Source: an uncultured Oscillospiraceae bacterium (GTDB lineage Bacteria; Bacillota; Clostridia; Oscillospirales; Oscillospiraceae). Taken from it: 46,279 nt of DNA. The position numbers and the translations under genes are program-made. A model generated the notes under the pieces. It was given only the letters and a program-made list of their open reading frames with translations, was not told where the DNA came from and did no database searches. The DNA is taken from NCBI GenBank assembly GCA_934565795.1, contig CAKTIM010000017.1, forward strand, positions 1 through 46,279. Direction: 5' to 3'. Positions 33,674-43,366 of the stretch are shown one piece after another (the stretch's first letter is position 1; each line of letters starts with the position of its first letter).

Positions 33674-35818
33674 TTATTTGGATTCTTCGGTGCGGTAGAT
33701 GAATTTCACCTGGCCGTCCATGGTGCTGTCCAGGCCGGTGAAGCTGCGGTAGCTGCGGGAGACGTCCATGATGGCGTTCAGGCGGGACAGGAGGGTATCC
33801 AGGTCGCCGTCTACCAGGTCGGTGAGCTTCTGCAGGCCCTCGTCGGCAAATTGCGTCAGGCCGTCGGACAGCTGCTGGGAGCCATCGTGGAGCTGGGTGA
33901 TGCCGTCCACCAGGGCAGGCAGGGAGCCTTGCAGCTGGGTCAGGCCGTCAGACAGGGTGGCCGCGCCGTCGGTGAGCTGGCCCGCGCCGGTGCACAGGTC
34001 GGAGCTGCCGGTGAGGATGGCGGCTGCGCCGTCCGCGGCGGAGGACACGCCGTCGGTATAGGCCTTCAGGCCGGTATAGAAGGTATTGTAGCTGTCCAGG
34101 GAATCCTTCAGGTCGGAGATGGTCTGGCGGCCTGCGGCGGCCTCGTCGTACTTGGCCTGCACCTCGGCGCCGTCCATATTCTCGGAGATCAGCTTGCTGA
34201 TCTGCTCCTCCACGTTCTGGGCGATGATGCCCTGCACCTGCTCGCTCTGCATCTGGGCGTCCAGATTGCTGGCGATGGCGGCCTGGGCCGTCTCGGCGCT
34301 CATCTGGGCATTGGTGGCGGCGGTGATGTTATCCTGGACGCTGCCCTGGGTCATCTGGGATTCCACATTGGAATTGATGGCCGCCTGCTGCTCAGCGGTG
34401 ATCTGACCGGCGTTCACGGCAGCCTGGTAATCCTCCGGGGACATGCCCGTCACGGCGCTGATGACCTGAGCGGTGACCTGCTGGCGCACGGCCTCGGTGA
34501 CCTGGGCCTGCACCTGCTGGCGGACGCCCTCGGTGACCTGGGCGGTGACCTGCTCCCGGACGGCAGCGGTGACCTGCTCCTTCACCTGGTCGCGGTTGGC
34601 CTCTACGGCGGCGGTGACCTGCTCCAGCGCCAGCTCATGGACGGTGGCGTAGCTGATGGTATTCAGGACGCCGTCCAGCACGTCGCCATAGTTTTCGATG
34701 GTCAGGTCGTCCACATTCACGCCGGCGGCCTTCAGCTGGGCGGTGGCGGTGGCCAGCAGGGTATTGAACACCTGCTCCGCGCCGCCGTTGAGGGTATCGT
34801 TATTGGAAACCAGGGTATTCAGGCCGCCGGTCAGCTCCGCCACACCGGCATTGAGCTGATCCGCGCCGTCATGCAGGGCAGAAGCGCCGTCGTGCAGCGC
34901 GCCCGCGCCCTCCGTCAGCTGCTCCACGCCGCTGACCAGGTCGCCGGACTTCTCCAGCAGGGTCGCCAGGCCATCATTCAGCGCGTCGGTACCGTCGGTG
35001 AGCTGGGTCATGGCGTCGGTGATCTGGTTGACCGCCTGGGATACATCCCCGGTGGAATCCAGCTGGGTATCCTCAAAGACATTGAACACCTGATTGGTGA
35101 CCAGGGTCACAGTCATGCCCATGTGGAAATCGGTGGTGTCCGCGGTGATCTCGATGTAGCTGGGAACCTCCAGGGTGTCCTTATCCACGCCCAGGTTCTC
35201 CTGCATGCCGGGCAGCGCCACGCCCACCACGGCGGTACGGTCGCCATCGTTGACCAGTCTGCCGTTGGTCACTTCCACATTGCGGAAGGTGTCATTGTCC
35301 AGCACCAGGCCGGTGACGGCGGCGAAGGGGACATAGATTTTTTCCTTTTGGCCGTTCAGCTCCACCAGCTCATACAGGCGGTTGTCATAGTCAAAGCGGA
35401 TGGTCACCCGGCCGCTCTTGCCCACCAGCTCCTCCAGGGCGATGTCCTGGCCGTCCAGCTGATAGGAGATGTTGAGGGATACGGGCAGCTCCTTATCGGT
35501 GGTGCCCCGGTAGTAGATGTCGTTTCCGTTGGCGCTCCAGGTGAGGGCCTCGCCGTCGGCGGTGAAGGCCTCGTCGCCCTTGACGTTTTCAATGTCCGTC
35601 AGCACACTGTGGTCGGCCAGGGCATCCTCCCCGGCGGCGTTTTTCAGCCAATCGCTGACGATGATCTGCTGGACGGCGCCGTCAGCCCCGGCCAGGACGT
35701 AGACGGTTTCATCCTTTTCGTTCTTCACCTCGCCGTCGGCAAGGGCGACCCCTGCGCCGGTCAGGCAGAGGGCGGCGCTCAGGCCGAGGGCAATTACTTT
35801 TTTCAGCAGCTTGTTCAT
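33674..35818 (-). CDS. Secreted heptad-repeat protein, YhgE/Pip-like
   Basis: This 714-residue protein has a signal peptide (MNKLLKKVIALGLSAALCLT...VALAD) and a beta-rich N-terminal half. Stretches of x-x-x-L-x-x-G heptads follow (QLTDGTDALNDGLATL, ALHDGASALHDGADQL, QLTDGAATLSDGLTQL). Between them lies a long Gln/Val/Ala coiled region with repeated REQVTAQVTE-type units (about residues 395-520). The C-terminal multi-helix membrane part of classical YhgE is missing, so it is probably exported without that anchor. GGAGGT lies 8 bases before ATG 35818. It follows the MMPL gene by 17 bp and probably works with it in the envelope. Confidence 0.85.
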   Translation of the reverse strand: MNKLLKKVIALGLSAALCLTGAGVALADGEVKNEKDETVYVLAGADGAVQQIIVSDWLKNAAGEDALADHSVLTDIENVKGDEAFTADGEALTWSANGNDIYYRGTTDKELPVSLNISYQLDGQDIALEELVGKSGRVTIRFDYDNRLYELVELNGQKEKIYVPFAAVTGLVLDNDTFRNVEVTNGRLVNDGDRTAVVGVALPGMQENLGVDKDTLEVPSYIEITADTTDFHMGMTVTLVTNQVFNVFEDTQLDSTGDVSQAVNQITDAMTQLTDGTDALNDGLATLLEKSGDLVSGVEQLTEGAGALHDGASALHDGADQLNAGVAELTGGLNTLVSNNDTLNGGAEQVFNTLLATATAQLKAAGVNVDDLTIENYGDVLDGVLNTISYATVHELALEQVTAAVEANRDQVKEQVTAAVREQVTAQVTEGVRQQVQAQVTEAVRQQVTAQVISAVTGMSPEDYQAAVNAGQITAEQQAAINSNVESQMTQGSVQDNITAATNAQMSAETAQAAIASNLDAQMQSEQVQGIIAQNVEEQISKLISENMDGAEVQAKYDEAAAGRQTISDLKDSLDSYNTFYTGLKAYTDGVSSAADGAAAILTGSSDLCTGAGQLTDGAATLSDGLTQLQGSLPALVDGITQLHDGSQQLSDGLTQFADEGLQKLTDLVDGDLDTLLSRLNAIMDVSRSYRSFTGLDSTMDGQVKFIYRTEESK

Positions 35819-35835
35819 TTTCAATACCTCCACAT

Positions 35836-37929
35836 TTATTTCACAGGGTTCTTTGACTTGGTATCAATTTTCGTCATGCCCAGGGTGGTCTTGCAGATCA
35901 CCTTATCCAGCAGCATGAACATAGCGGGCAGGATGAAGATCACCAGCAGCATACTCACCACAGCGCCCCGGGCGATCAGCATGCACATAGAGCTGACGAT
36001 CTCGATATCGGAATACACGGCCACGCCGAAGGTGGCGGCGAACATTCCCATGCCGGATACGATGATGGAGGGAATGGAGGTGGCCAGGGCCGTCTGCACG
36101 GCGGTGCGCTTATCGCTGCCGGCAATGCGCTCGGCCTTGTAGCGGGTGGTCATCAGGATGGCGTAGTCCACCGTCGCGCCCAGCTGAATGGTGCTGATGC
36201 AGATGGGGGTGATGAAGGCCATGCTCTGGCCCAGATAGTGGGGCAGGCCCAGGTTGATGAAGATGCCCAGCTCGATCACGGCGATCAGGATCACGGGCAA
36301 CGTCAGGCTCTTCTCCACCAGCAGAATGATGATGAAGATGGCCGCCAGGGATACGGCAGTGACCACGGTGAAATCATGGTCGGTGGTCTCGATCATGTCC
36401 TTCATGCAGGGCGCTTCGCCGATGAGCATGCCGGTGGGATCGTAGGCCTTGAGAATCTCATTCAGCTGAGTGATCTGCTCGTTCACCGCGTCGCTGGCGG
36501 GGGCGAACTCAGAGTTGATCAGCAGCAGCTTCCAGTTGTCGCTTTGCAGGGTGTCGGTCAGCTCGGCGGGCAGCAGCTCCGACGGGATGCGGGAGCCGAT
36601 CAGGCTTTCCATGCCAAGCACGTATTTCACGCCGTCCACCTGCTCCATCTGGGCCATCATTTCCTTGACCTGCTTGGAGGAGGTGTTGGCATCCACCAGC
36701 ACCATATGGGTGGAGGCGATGTTGAAGTCGCTGTGCAGCTTCTCGTTGGAAACCACGTAGTTCATTTCCTCCGGCAGGCACTGGCCCATGTCGTAGTACA
36801 CTTCGTCGTTGGCCTTGGCGTAGCCGTTGTAGGCGGGATAGATCAGGGCAACGAACAGGATGAGGAACACGGGGAAGATCTTCACGATGCCCTTGGCAAA
36901 CCGATCCATGTTGGGAATAATGGAGCGGTGCTTGGTCTTTTGCAGGGGCTTATCCAGCACCAGGATCATGCTGGGCAGCACGGTCACGCAGCCCACGACG
37001 CCCAGCAGAACGCCCTTGGCCATCACGATACCCAGGTCGCGGCCCAGGGTGAAGCTCATGAAGCACAGGGCAATGAAGCCCGCAATGGTGGTGACGGAGC
37101 TGCCGATAACACTGGTCAGGGTCTCCTTGATGGCCACCGCCATGGCCTGCTTGTTATCCGGGTACTTTTCGCGCTGTTCATTGTAGCTGTGCCACAGGAA
37201 GATGGAGTAGTCCATGGTCACGGCCAGCTGGAGCACAGCGGACAGAGCCTTGGTGATGTAGGAAATTTCACCCAGCCAGTAGTTGGTGCCCATGTTCAGC
37301 AGGATCATCGCGCCGATGGAGGCCAGGAACACCAGCGGGATCAGCCAGCCATCCAGCAGCAGGAACATGGCCACGCAGGCCAGCAGCACGGCCAGACCGA
37401 CGTAAATCGGCTCCTCCTGCTCGCACAGATCCTTCAGATCCACCACCAGCGCCGTCATGCCGGATACGAAGCACTGCTTGCCGCAGACGCTGCGGATTTC
37501 CTTGACGGCCTCCATGGTGCTGTCCTCGCTGGTGCCGCTGTCGAAGAACACGGCCATCATGGTAGAGTGGTCGGTGTTGAATTCGCTGTACACCTTCTGA
37601 GGCAGCAGCTCCATGGGGATGCTCAGGTCGGCCAGAGAATCATACCACAGCACCGTGGCCACGTGGTCGATGCCCTCCACCTTTTCCTTCAGGGCAGCCA
37701 CATCCTTTTCCGGCATGTCCTCAAAGATCAGGAAGGTAAAGGCTCCCTTGTTGAAGTCCTCCAGCAGCTCCTCCTGGCCGATGACGGTCTCCATGTCGCT
37801 GGGCAGGTAGGTCAGCATGTCATAGTTGACACGGGTGGCCGCCATGCCCATCACCGAGGGGATCATCAGCAGCAGCGTCAGGATCAGGATCGGGATGCGG
37901 TACTTGACAACCGCTTTTGAAAAACGCAT
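35836..37929 (-). CDS. MMPL/RND-family membrane transporter
   Basis: This 697-residue transporter has the RND layout in two halves. Each half has one leading helix, an outer loop of roughly 150 residues and five or more further helices. Family-like segments are TMDYSIFLWHSYNEQREKY (first half) and TVDYAILMTTRYKAERI (second half). The ATG at 37929 has GGAGG 9 bases before it and starts one base after the DUF308 stop. MMPL proteins export lipids or peptides; the substrate here is unknown. The neighbouring YhgE-like protein is a common companion in Bacillota. Confidence 0.92.
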   Translation of the reverse strand: MRFSKAVVKYRIPILILTLLLMIPSVMGMAATRVNYDMLTYLPSDMETVIGQEELLEDFNKGAFTFLIFEDMPEKDVAALKEKVEGIDHVATVLWYDSLADLSIPMELLPQKVYSEFNTDHSTMMAVFFDSGTSEDSTMEAVKEIRSVCGKQCFVSGMTALVVDLKDLCEQEEPIYVGLAVLLACVAMFLLLDGWLIPLVFLASIGAMILLNMGTNYWLGEISYITKALSAVLQLAVTMDYSIFLWHSYNEQREKYPDNKQAMAVAIKETLTSVIGSSVTTIAGFIALCFMSFTLGRDLGIVMAKGVLLGVVGCVTVLPSMILVLDKPLQKTKHRSIIPNMDRFAKGIVKIFPVFLILFVALIYPAYNGYAKANDEVYYDMGQCLPEEMNYVVSNEKLHSDFNIASTHMVLVDANTSSKQVKEMMAQMEQVDGVKYVLGMESLIGSRIPSELLPAELTDTLQSDNWKLLLINSEFAPASDAVNEQITQLNEILKAYDPTGMLIGEAPCMKDMIETTDHDFTVVTAVSLAAIFIIILLVEKSLTLPVILIAVIELGIFINLGLPHYLGQSMAFITPICISTIQLGATVDYAILMTTRYKAERIAGSDKRTAVQTALATSIPSIIVSGMGMFAATFGVAVYSDIEIVSSMCMLIARGAVVSMLLVIFILPAMFMLLDKVICKTTLGMTKIDTKSKNPVK

Positions 37930-37930
37930 T

Positions 37931-38536
37931 TTAATTATCCTCCCATACATCACAATATTCCACGTCGATCACATCAGGCTTCTGATGCTTGACGATTTTC
38001 ACAAGGCTGACCGCCACGCTCAGGTTCAGGATGCCCTCGCACAGCAGCGAGATGCCCAGCAGCGTAACGATGACCTCCACCGCCTCGGAGGGGCGGAAGG
38101 CCAGCAGCAGTCCGGCCACCCCAGCCACAATGGCCATCACCATGGTCAGCCACCACTGGCGGATGCCGAAGCGCCGGGCGTCCAGGGCGGTTCCAACCTT
38201 GAACAGGCTGTCCACCAGGATGCAGATGCCCATGGAGATGCACAGGAAGTTCATCACATTGTCAGGCTTCAGCAGGGTGATGGTTCCCAGGATCATCAGC
38301 AGGATTCCAAACTGCAAATCATACTGGAAGGCCAGGCGGAACAGATCCTTGGAGAAATACCCCACCAGCCTTACCGCGCCAAATACCAGCATTGAAACGC
38401 CGAAGAAAATCGCAATGGTCTGCGCGGAGGGCGCGGGGAACGCGATCAGCGCCACCCCCATCAGGCAGAACAGAACGGCAATGGCAATGTAGCCATACTT
38501 CGCGATCTTCATCGGAACAACAGAACGGGATTTCAT
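37931..38536 (-). CDS. DUF308 (HdeD-like) membrane protein
   Basis: This 201-residue protein has about six membrane helices in three hairpins, as in HdeD/DUF308 proteins. It ends in a short polar tail (VIDVEYCDVWEDN). The ATG at 38536 has AAGGAGG before it; the open frame upstream to 38677 lacks a ribosome site. It is the first gene of a three-gene operon with the MMPL transporter and the YhgE-like protein, suggesting an envelope or acid-stress job. Function not known. Confidence 0.87.
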   Translation of the reverse strand: MKSRSVVPMKIAKYGYIAIAVLFCLMGVALIAFPAPSAQTIAIFFGVSMLVFGAVRLVGYFSKDLFRLAFQYDLQFGILLMILGTITLLKPDNVMNFLCISMGICILVDSLFKVGTALDARRFGIRQWWLTMVMAIVAGVAGLLLAFRPSEAVEVIVTLLGISLLCEGILNLSVAVSLVKIVKHQKPDVIDVEYCDVWEDN

Positions 38537-38782
38537 ATTTCTGCGCCTCCTTCGGCATGTGTTCGATCCCATTGACTGTCCATAGATTACACCATTTTTT
38601 TGCTTCTGAATACGGGCAAACCCCGTCAGGTGCCCGAAAATCAGGCACATTTTCCAATCTGCCCATTTTTTAAGCACCGCCGCCCCCGTGCCAAAATTTT
38701 AGGCACCGGGCCGCCTGTGCCCAAAAGATTACAATGGTAAAATTCCGGCAGCCGCACAGGCGCAAAAATTCAAAAAAGGGGG

Positions 38783-38811
38783 TTGCAAACCATACTCTTC
38801 CATGATATAAT
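38783..38811 (+). promoter_or_regulatory. Promoter of the tRNA-Gln/Lys operon
   Basis: TTGCAA (38783-38788), a 17-base spacer and a perfect TATAAT (38806-38811) lie about 40 bp before tRNA-Gln. The rest of 38537-38782 is a divergent intergenic stretch with repeated GGCAC-type phrases and no gene I can support. Confidence 0.85.
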
Positions 38812-38850
38812 CGCCTGTGTGTCCGACCAGGGCGCGTTGCACCAATACAT

Positions 38851-38925
38851 TGGGATGTCGCCAAGCGGTAAGGCACCAGACTTTGACTCTGGCATTCGTC
38901 GGTTCAAATCCGGCCATCCCAGCCA
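38851..38925 (+). tRNA. tRNA-Gln (TTG)
   Basis: A full cloverleaf, with anticodon stem CCAGA/TCTGG, loop CTTTGAC, 5' end TGGGATG pairing with CATCCCA, and encoded CCA. Confidence 0.96.
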
Positions 38926-38930
38926 TATCT

Positions 38931-39006
38931 GATCCGCTAGCTCAGTTGGCAGAGCAACTGCCTTTTAAGCAGTGGGTCTGGGGTTCGAATCCCCAGCGGG
39001 TCACCA
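38931..39006 (+). tRNA. tRNA-Lys (TTT)
   Basis: A full cloverleaf, with anticodon stem ACTGC/GCAGT, loop CTTTTAA, acceptor GATCCGC/GCGGGTC and encoded CCA. It starts 5 bp after tRNA-Gln. Confidence 0.96.
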
Positions 39007-39045
39007 AAAAATCCAGATTTTCCATTGGAAAATCTGGATTTTTTG
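39007..39045 (+). terminator. Terminator of the tRNA-Gln/Lys operon
   Basis: A long perfect stem (AAATCCAGATTTTCC with its complement) ends in TTTTTT, directly after the tRNA-Lys CCA. Confidence 0.9.
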
Positions 39046-39059
39046 CATCTTTCTGAACT

Positions 39060-39740
39060 TTTTTGACTCTGTAGGGGTCGGCAATTTGTCGACCCTAAAC
39101 CCCACGGTTTAGGAAGCAGTAAAGATGAACGTATAACAAAAAAGGATACATCCCCTAAGCTTCCCTGTGGGGCGGTGCTCCGCGCAGCGAATCTTTGATA
39201 ACAATCATTGCCGGTGGCAATGATACAATAATTAATTAGCTGTCGCCTCAGCGACTGAAGAGGGCACTCAGGTGATGGTTTTGAAAGAAATTAAACTAAA
39301 AAGGTACAATCTAAAACATTCTGAGTCCGTAGGGGCGGATATTAGCCGCCCGAAAGCCAACGAACGTGAGCTGTACAGACAAGCCGCTCAATCCCGGTTC
39401 CCAGCGGGGCGACAAATTGCCGCCCCCTACGAACTCAGAAACTTTTGGTAATGTTCATTCAATTGAAAGCTCAATCCCGGTACGCTGCGGGCGGCTGGTA
39501 TCCGCCCCTACGGATGGGCGCGTACCATTCAACGCATCCTTAATAAAGAACGTACTGCGGTGGCCCTCTTCAGTCAGCCCTACGGGCTGCCAGCTTTTTT
39601 CCCCCCCAAGGGAAGCTTTAGTGGAGGGCGCAACCTGCTTCCATTCAACACACCGCTCAATCCCGGCACACGGCGGGGCGACAGATTGCCGACCCGTATA
39701 AAAAGGGGTCGCCGATTCGCAAATTGCGAAAAACATGATA
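39060..39740. repeat. Composite intergenic repeat cluster B
   Basis: About 700 bp without a supported gene between tRNA-Lys and dacA. It contains GGGTCGGC/GTCGACCC (39074-39095), a palindrome with ATCATTGCC arms (39204-39224), GGGGCGG.TATT.CCGCCC (about 39331-39351), GGGGCGAC/GCCGCCCC (about 39406-39426) and CTTCAGTC/GACTGAAG-type phrases. The same pieces, some inverted, make clusters A and C. Short open frames here are chance products of the repeats. Confidence 0.8.
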
Positions 39741-39847
39741 AATCTGTTAAAAAATGTTGAAAATATGGCCGGAGGGATATTCCAATTTGGATGGAAATAG
39801 AGTAAAATATGTTTTTAACGTTTTATCTGGATTGGAGCCATGGAGAG

Positions 39848-41155
39848 ATGATGGAGCGAAACAGGATTGTCCGGCTGGTGTGTCTGGGGTTGTGTGGGCT
39901 GGTGCTGCTGGGGGCGGTGCGTGTGGAGGCGGTGGAGGAGCCGCTGGTGTTGGCCAGTCAGGCGGCGGTGCTGCTGGATGCGGACACCGGCACGGTGCTG
40001 TATGAAAAGAATATGCATCAGGCGCTCTACCCGGCCAGCATCACCAAGCTGATGACGGCGCTTCTGGCGGTGCGGCAGCTGGAGCCGGAGCAGGTACTTA
40101 CCGTTTCTCAAACGGCGGTGAACGCGGTGCCACGCAGCTCCTCCCACATCTCCCTGCTGCCGGGGGAGCAGCTGACTGCGGAGCAGGCGCTGTATGCCAT
40201 CGGCATGGAATCCGCCAACGATGCCGCCAATGTGTTGGCCGAGGCGGTGGCGGGGAGCATGGAGGCCTTCGCGGCGCAGATGAACGAGACGGCCCGCGCC
40301 CTGGGGGCGACGCAGACCCATTTTTCCAACGCCAACGGCCTGCCGGACAGCACCCACACCACCACCGCCTATGACATGGCCCTGATTACCGCCGCCGCCT
40401 GGAAACAGGACGGGCTGGCCCGCTACTTCAATACCGTCAGCTATACCCTGCCCGCCACCAACCTCTCCGCCGCCCGCAGCTTTCAGAACAAGGATCGGCT
40501 TCTGGCCGGGGGGCAATACTACTACGACGGGGTGCAGATGGCCAAGACCGGCTGGACATCCAGCGCCCAGGGCACCTTTGCCGCCGTGGTGCAGCGGGAC
40601 GGCGTGACCCTGGTGGCGGTGACACTGAAGTCCCCCCTGCTGGAGGATAAGTACAAGGACACCCACAAGCTGCTGGACTACGGCTTTTCCCACTATTCCC
40701 GTGTGACGGTATCCGGGGAGCAGCTGGCCGCCGGGCAGGCCCTGGGGGATTTCACTCCCGTCGCCGGGCAGACGTTTTCCTATCTGATCCCGTCGGAGAT
40801 GTCCGCCCAAGACATCCGCTACACCGTCGAGCTGCCGGAGAGCACCGACAAGCGGGCCCTCCGGCTCACTGCCACCGTCACCGCCACCCTCCAGGAGCTG
40901 CGGCTGCCGGATGTGCAGCTGACCCTGGAGCGGCCCCCCGCGCCCCGGCAGACCTTCATCCTGTCGGAGCTGCTGCAAAACCCCGCCGCCACCCTGGAGG
41001 GGGTGCCCCGTGGCCTGCGCATTGTTATTGCAGTGGCCGCGCTGGCGCTGATCGTTCTGATCCTGTTCTGGCTTCACCGCCAGCTCCAGCGCCACCGCCG
41101 CCGCCGGCACCTCAAGGCGAGGATCCGGCGGATGAAAAAGAAGATGGAGCCATAA
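39848..41155 (+). CDS. dacA: D-alanyl-D-alanine carboxypeptidase (DacA/PBP5 type)
   Basis: This 435-residue low-molecular-weight penicillin-binding protein trims the terminal D-Ala of peptidoglycan stems. It has an N-terminal signal or anchor helix, SxxK with Ser64 and Lys67 (YPASITKLMT), SAN in GMESANDAAN, and KTGWTS. A C-terminal beta domain follows. It ends with a membrane helix (about 388-410) and a very basic tail (RRRRHLKARIRRMKKK), instead of the usual amphipathic anchor helix. Start ATG 39848 is chosen over an upstream ATG; the ATG at 39851 is also possible. A terminator follows. Confidence 0.92.
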   Translation: MMERNRIVRLVCLGLCGLVLLGAVRVEAVEEPLVLASQAAVLLDADTGTVLYEKNMHQALYPASITKLMTALLAVRQLEPEQVLTVSQTAVNAVPRSSSHISLLPGEQLTAEQALYAIGMESANDAANVLAEAVAGSMEAFAAQMNETARALGATQTHFSNANGLPDSTHTTTAYDMALITAAAWKQDGLARYFNTVSYTLPATNLSAARSFQNKDRLLAGGQYYYDGVQMAKTGWTSSAQGTFAAVVQRDGVTLVAVTLKSPLLEDKYKDTHKLLDYGFSHYSRVTVSGEQLAAGQALGDFTPVAGQTFSYLIPSEMSAQDIRYTVELPESTDKRALRLTATVTATLQELRLPDVQLTLERPPAPRQTFILSELLQNPAATLEGVPRGLRIVIAVAALALIVLILFWLHRQLQRHRRRRHLKARIRRMKKKMEP

Positions 41156-41157
41156 AC

Positions 41158-41203
41158 ACAAAGAAACCCGCAGCCTCTGCGATGGGAGGCTGCGGGTCTT
41201 TGT
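41158..41203. terminator. Bidirectional terminator between dacA and glyS
   Basis: ACAAAGAAACCCGCAGCCTC pairs with GAGGCTGCGGGTCTTTGT (small bulge). It lies between the two convergent stop codons and has A- and T-rich sides. Confidence 0.85.
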
Positions 41204-41220
41204 TTGATTGTGTCAGGTAT

Positions 41221-42648
41221 TTAGAAGTCGCACTTCTTGGCAATGAAGTCCTTCAGCTCGCTGATGGGGATGCGCACCTGCTCCATGGTGTCGCGGTCGC
41301 GGACGGTGACACAGTTGTCGGCCGGGGTGTTCTCGTCGCCCACGGTCTGGAAGTCCACGGTGATGCACAGGGGGGTGCCGATCTCGTCCTCCCGGCGGTA
41401 GCGCTTGCCGATGGAGCCGGCGTCGTCGAAGTCCACCATGAAGTCGTGCTTCAGCATTTTATAGATTTCCTCTGCCTTGGGGGACAGCTTCTTGGACAGG
41501 GGCAGCACCGCCGCCTTGAAGGGCGCCAGCGCCGGGTGCAGGTGCAGCACGGTGCGGATGTCGGGATTGCCCTTCTTGTCCTGGCCGACTACTTCCTCGT
41601 CGTAGGCCTCGCACAGGAAGGCCAGCGCCACCCGGTCGCAGCCCAGGCTGGGCTCGATGACGTAGGGGATATAGTGCTCGTTCTTCTCCTGGTCGTAGTA
41701 TTCCAGGCTCTTGCCGCTGGCCTCCTGATGGCGGCCCAGGTCGTAATTGGTGCGGTCGGCAATGCCCCACAGCTCGCCCCAGCCGGAGCCGAAGGGGAAC
41801 TGATACTCGATATCGGTGGTGGCGCGGGAATAGAAGGCCAGCTCCGCAGGCTCGTGATCGCGCAGGCGCAGGCTCTCCTCCTTGATGCCCAGGCTGATGA
41901 GCCAATTCTTGCAGTAGTCCTTCCAGTAGGCGAACCACTCCAGATCGGTGCCCGGCTGGCAGAAGAATTCACACTCCATCTGCTCGAATTCCCGGGTGCG
42001 GAAGGTGAAGTTGCCCGGGGTGATCTCATTGCGGAAGGCCTTGCCCACCTGGCAGACGCCGAAGGGCAGCTTGCGCCGGGTGGTGCGCTGGATGTTGGCA
42101 AAGTTGACGAAGATGCCCTGGGCAGTCTCTGGCCGCAGGTACACGGTGGAGGAGGAATCCTCGGTGACGCCGATCTGGGTCTTGAACATCAGATTGAACT
42201 TGCGGATGGGGGTGAAGTTGTGCTTGCCGCAGTTGGGGCAGACCACCTCGTCGTGGGCGGCGATAAAGGCGTCCATCTCCTCAAAGCTCATGGCGTCCAC
42301 GTTCACCGCAGTGCCAGCCTCGCAGGCCTCGATCAGCTTGTCCGCCCGCTGCCGGGAGCCGCAGCCCTTGCAGTCCACCAGCGGATCGGAGAAATTGCCC
42401 ACATGCCCGGTGGTGACCCAGGTGGTGGGGTTCATCAGAATGGCGGCGTCCAGCCCCACGTTGTAGTCGGACTCCTGGACGAACTTCTTCATCCATGCCT
42501 TTTTCACATTGTTCTTGAACTCCACGCCCAGGGGGCCGTAGTCCCATGCATTCGCCAGACCGCCGTAAATCTCAGACCCGGCATACACAAAGCCCCGGCT
42601 CTTGCACAGATTCACGATCATATCCAAGGTCTTTTCACTGTTCTTCAT
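41221..42648 (-). CDS. glyS: Glycyl-tRNA synthetase (single-chain, dimeric type)
   Basis: This 475-residue class II synthetase is of the alpha2 type. It has [12 protein letters not shown] near the start and zinc-type pairs CKGCGSR and CPNCGK. Class II motif 2 lies around [29 protein letters not shown], and motif 3 is [15 protein letters not shown]-terminal anticodon domain follows. ATG 42648 has AGGAGG before it; the open frame upstream comes from repeat sequence. This type is often called glyQS; it is not the alpha2beta2 form. No T-box leader is visible upstream. Confidence 0.96.
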   Translation of the reverse strand: MKNSEKTLDMIVNLCKSRGFVYAGSEIYGGLANAWDYGPLGVEFKNNVKKAWMKKFVQESDYNVGLDAAILMNPTTWVTTGHVGNFSDPLVDCKGCGSRQRADKLIEACEAGTAVNVDAMSFEEMDAFIAAHDEVVCPNCGKHNFTPIRKFNLMFKTQIGVTEDSSSTVYLRPETAQGIFVNFANIQRTTRRKLPFGVCQVGKAFRNEITPGNFTFRTREFEQMECEFFCQPGTDLEWFAYWKDYCKNWLISLGIKEESLRLRDHEPAELAFYSRATTDIEYQFPFGSGWGELWGIADRTNYDLGRHQEASGKSLEYYDQEKNEHYIPYVIEPSLGCDRVALAFLCEAYDEEVVGQDKKGNPDIRTVLHLHPALAPFKAAVLPLSKKLSPKAEEIYKMLKHDFMVDFDDAGSIGKRYRREDEIGTPLCITVDFQTVGDENTPADNCVTVRDRDTMEQVRIPISELKDFIAKKCDF

Positions 42649-42689
42649 TTTCTTTCCTCCTGCTTTTGTAGTTATCATTATCCCCCCAA

Positions 42690-43330
42690 GGCTCCCCCTA
42701 AAAAGGGGCTGACCAAAGAGGGCGTACAGTACGATATTTTTTGTCAAGTTGAATGGAAGCCGCCAAAAGTCTTTGAGTCCGTAGGGGGCGGCAACCTGCC
42801 GCTCCGCAACGTCGCCACCTTGATAGCACCCCGTTGAATGGCACCAGCTTCCGCGCCCTCCAAAAGCTTCCCTTGGGGTGGTGCTCCGCGCAGCGAATCA
42901 GAATATCAATGATTGCCAGTGGCAATCATACCTTGATTCATTAGCTGGCAGCCCGTAGCGCTGACTGAAGAGGGCTACCGCAGTACGTTCTTTATTGAGG
43001 GTGCGGTGAATGGTACACGCCGATCCGTAGGGGCGGATATTAGCCGCCCGAAAGGTAACGAACGTGAGCGGTATAGACGAAACGCTCAGTCCCGGTACAC
43101 GGCGGGCGGCTGGTATCCGCCCCTACGGACTCAGAATGTTTGACCTTCTACCTTTTTAGTTGGGCCTCTCTCAAAACCACAACCTGAGTGCCCTCTTCAG
43201 TCGCTGCGGCGACAGCTTCCCCCTCAGGGAAGCTCGGGGATGTATACGTCAGGTTATACGTTGTTCTTTACTGCTATCGAAACCGTGGGGTTGAGGGTCG
43301 GCAGGTTGCCGACCCCTACGGGGGGCTGAA
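42690..43330. repeat. Composite intergenic repeat cluster C
   Basis: About 700 bp between glyS and plsC have no supported gene. They hold a 21-bp palindrome with TGATTGCCA arms (42909-42929), equal to that in cluster A on the other strand. They also hold GGGGCGGATATTAGCCGCCC (about 43031-43050), a GTATACGTCAGGTTATACG phrase (about 43244-43262) and GGGTCGGC/GCCGACCC (about 43297-43317). The order of pieces differs from clusters A and B, as if built from shared modules. Confidence 0.8.
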
Positions 43331-43366
43331 TTTACTTCGCCATTATACGTTAGAAATTCATATAAA

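Noticed and set aside
33506..36142. Very long open frame (about 880 codons) on the plus strand opposite the YhgE-like gene
   Set aside because: It starts inside a tRNA gene, has a Gly/Leu/His-rich shadow composition and no ribosome site; the opposite strand has a signal peptide and clear family repeats.
36238..37920. Plus-strand open frame opposite the MMPL gene
   Set aside because: His/Gln-rich shadow of a well-supported membrane transporter; no start signals.
39366..39701. Small open frame in repeat cluster B
   Set aside because: It is built from the repeat phrases, and similar phrases appear in clusters A and C without keeping the frame; no ribosome site.
42649..43366. Possible T-box leader for glyS
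   Set aside because: No antiterminator-type TGGN box or specifier hairpin was seen; the region is explained by the repeat cluster.
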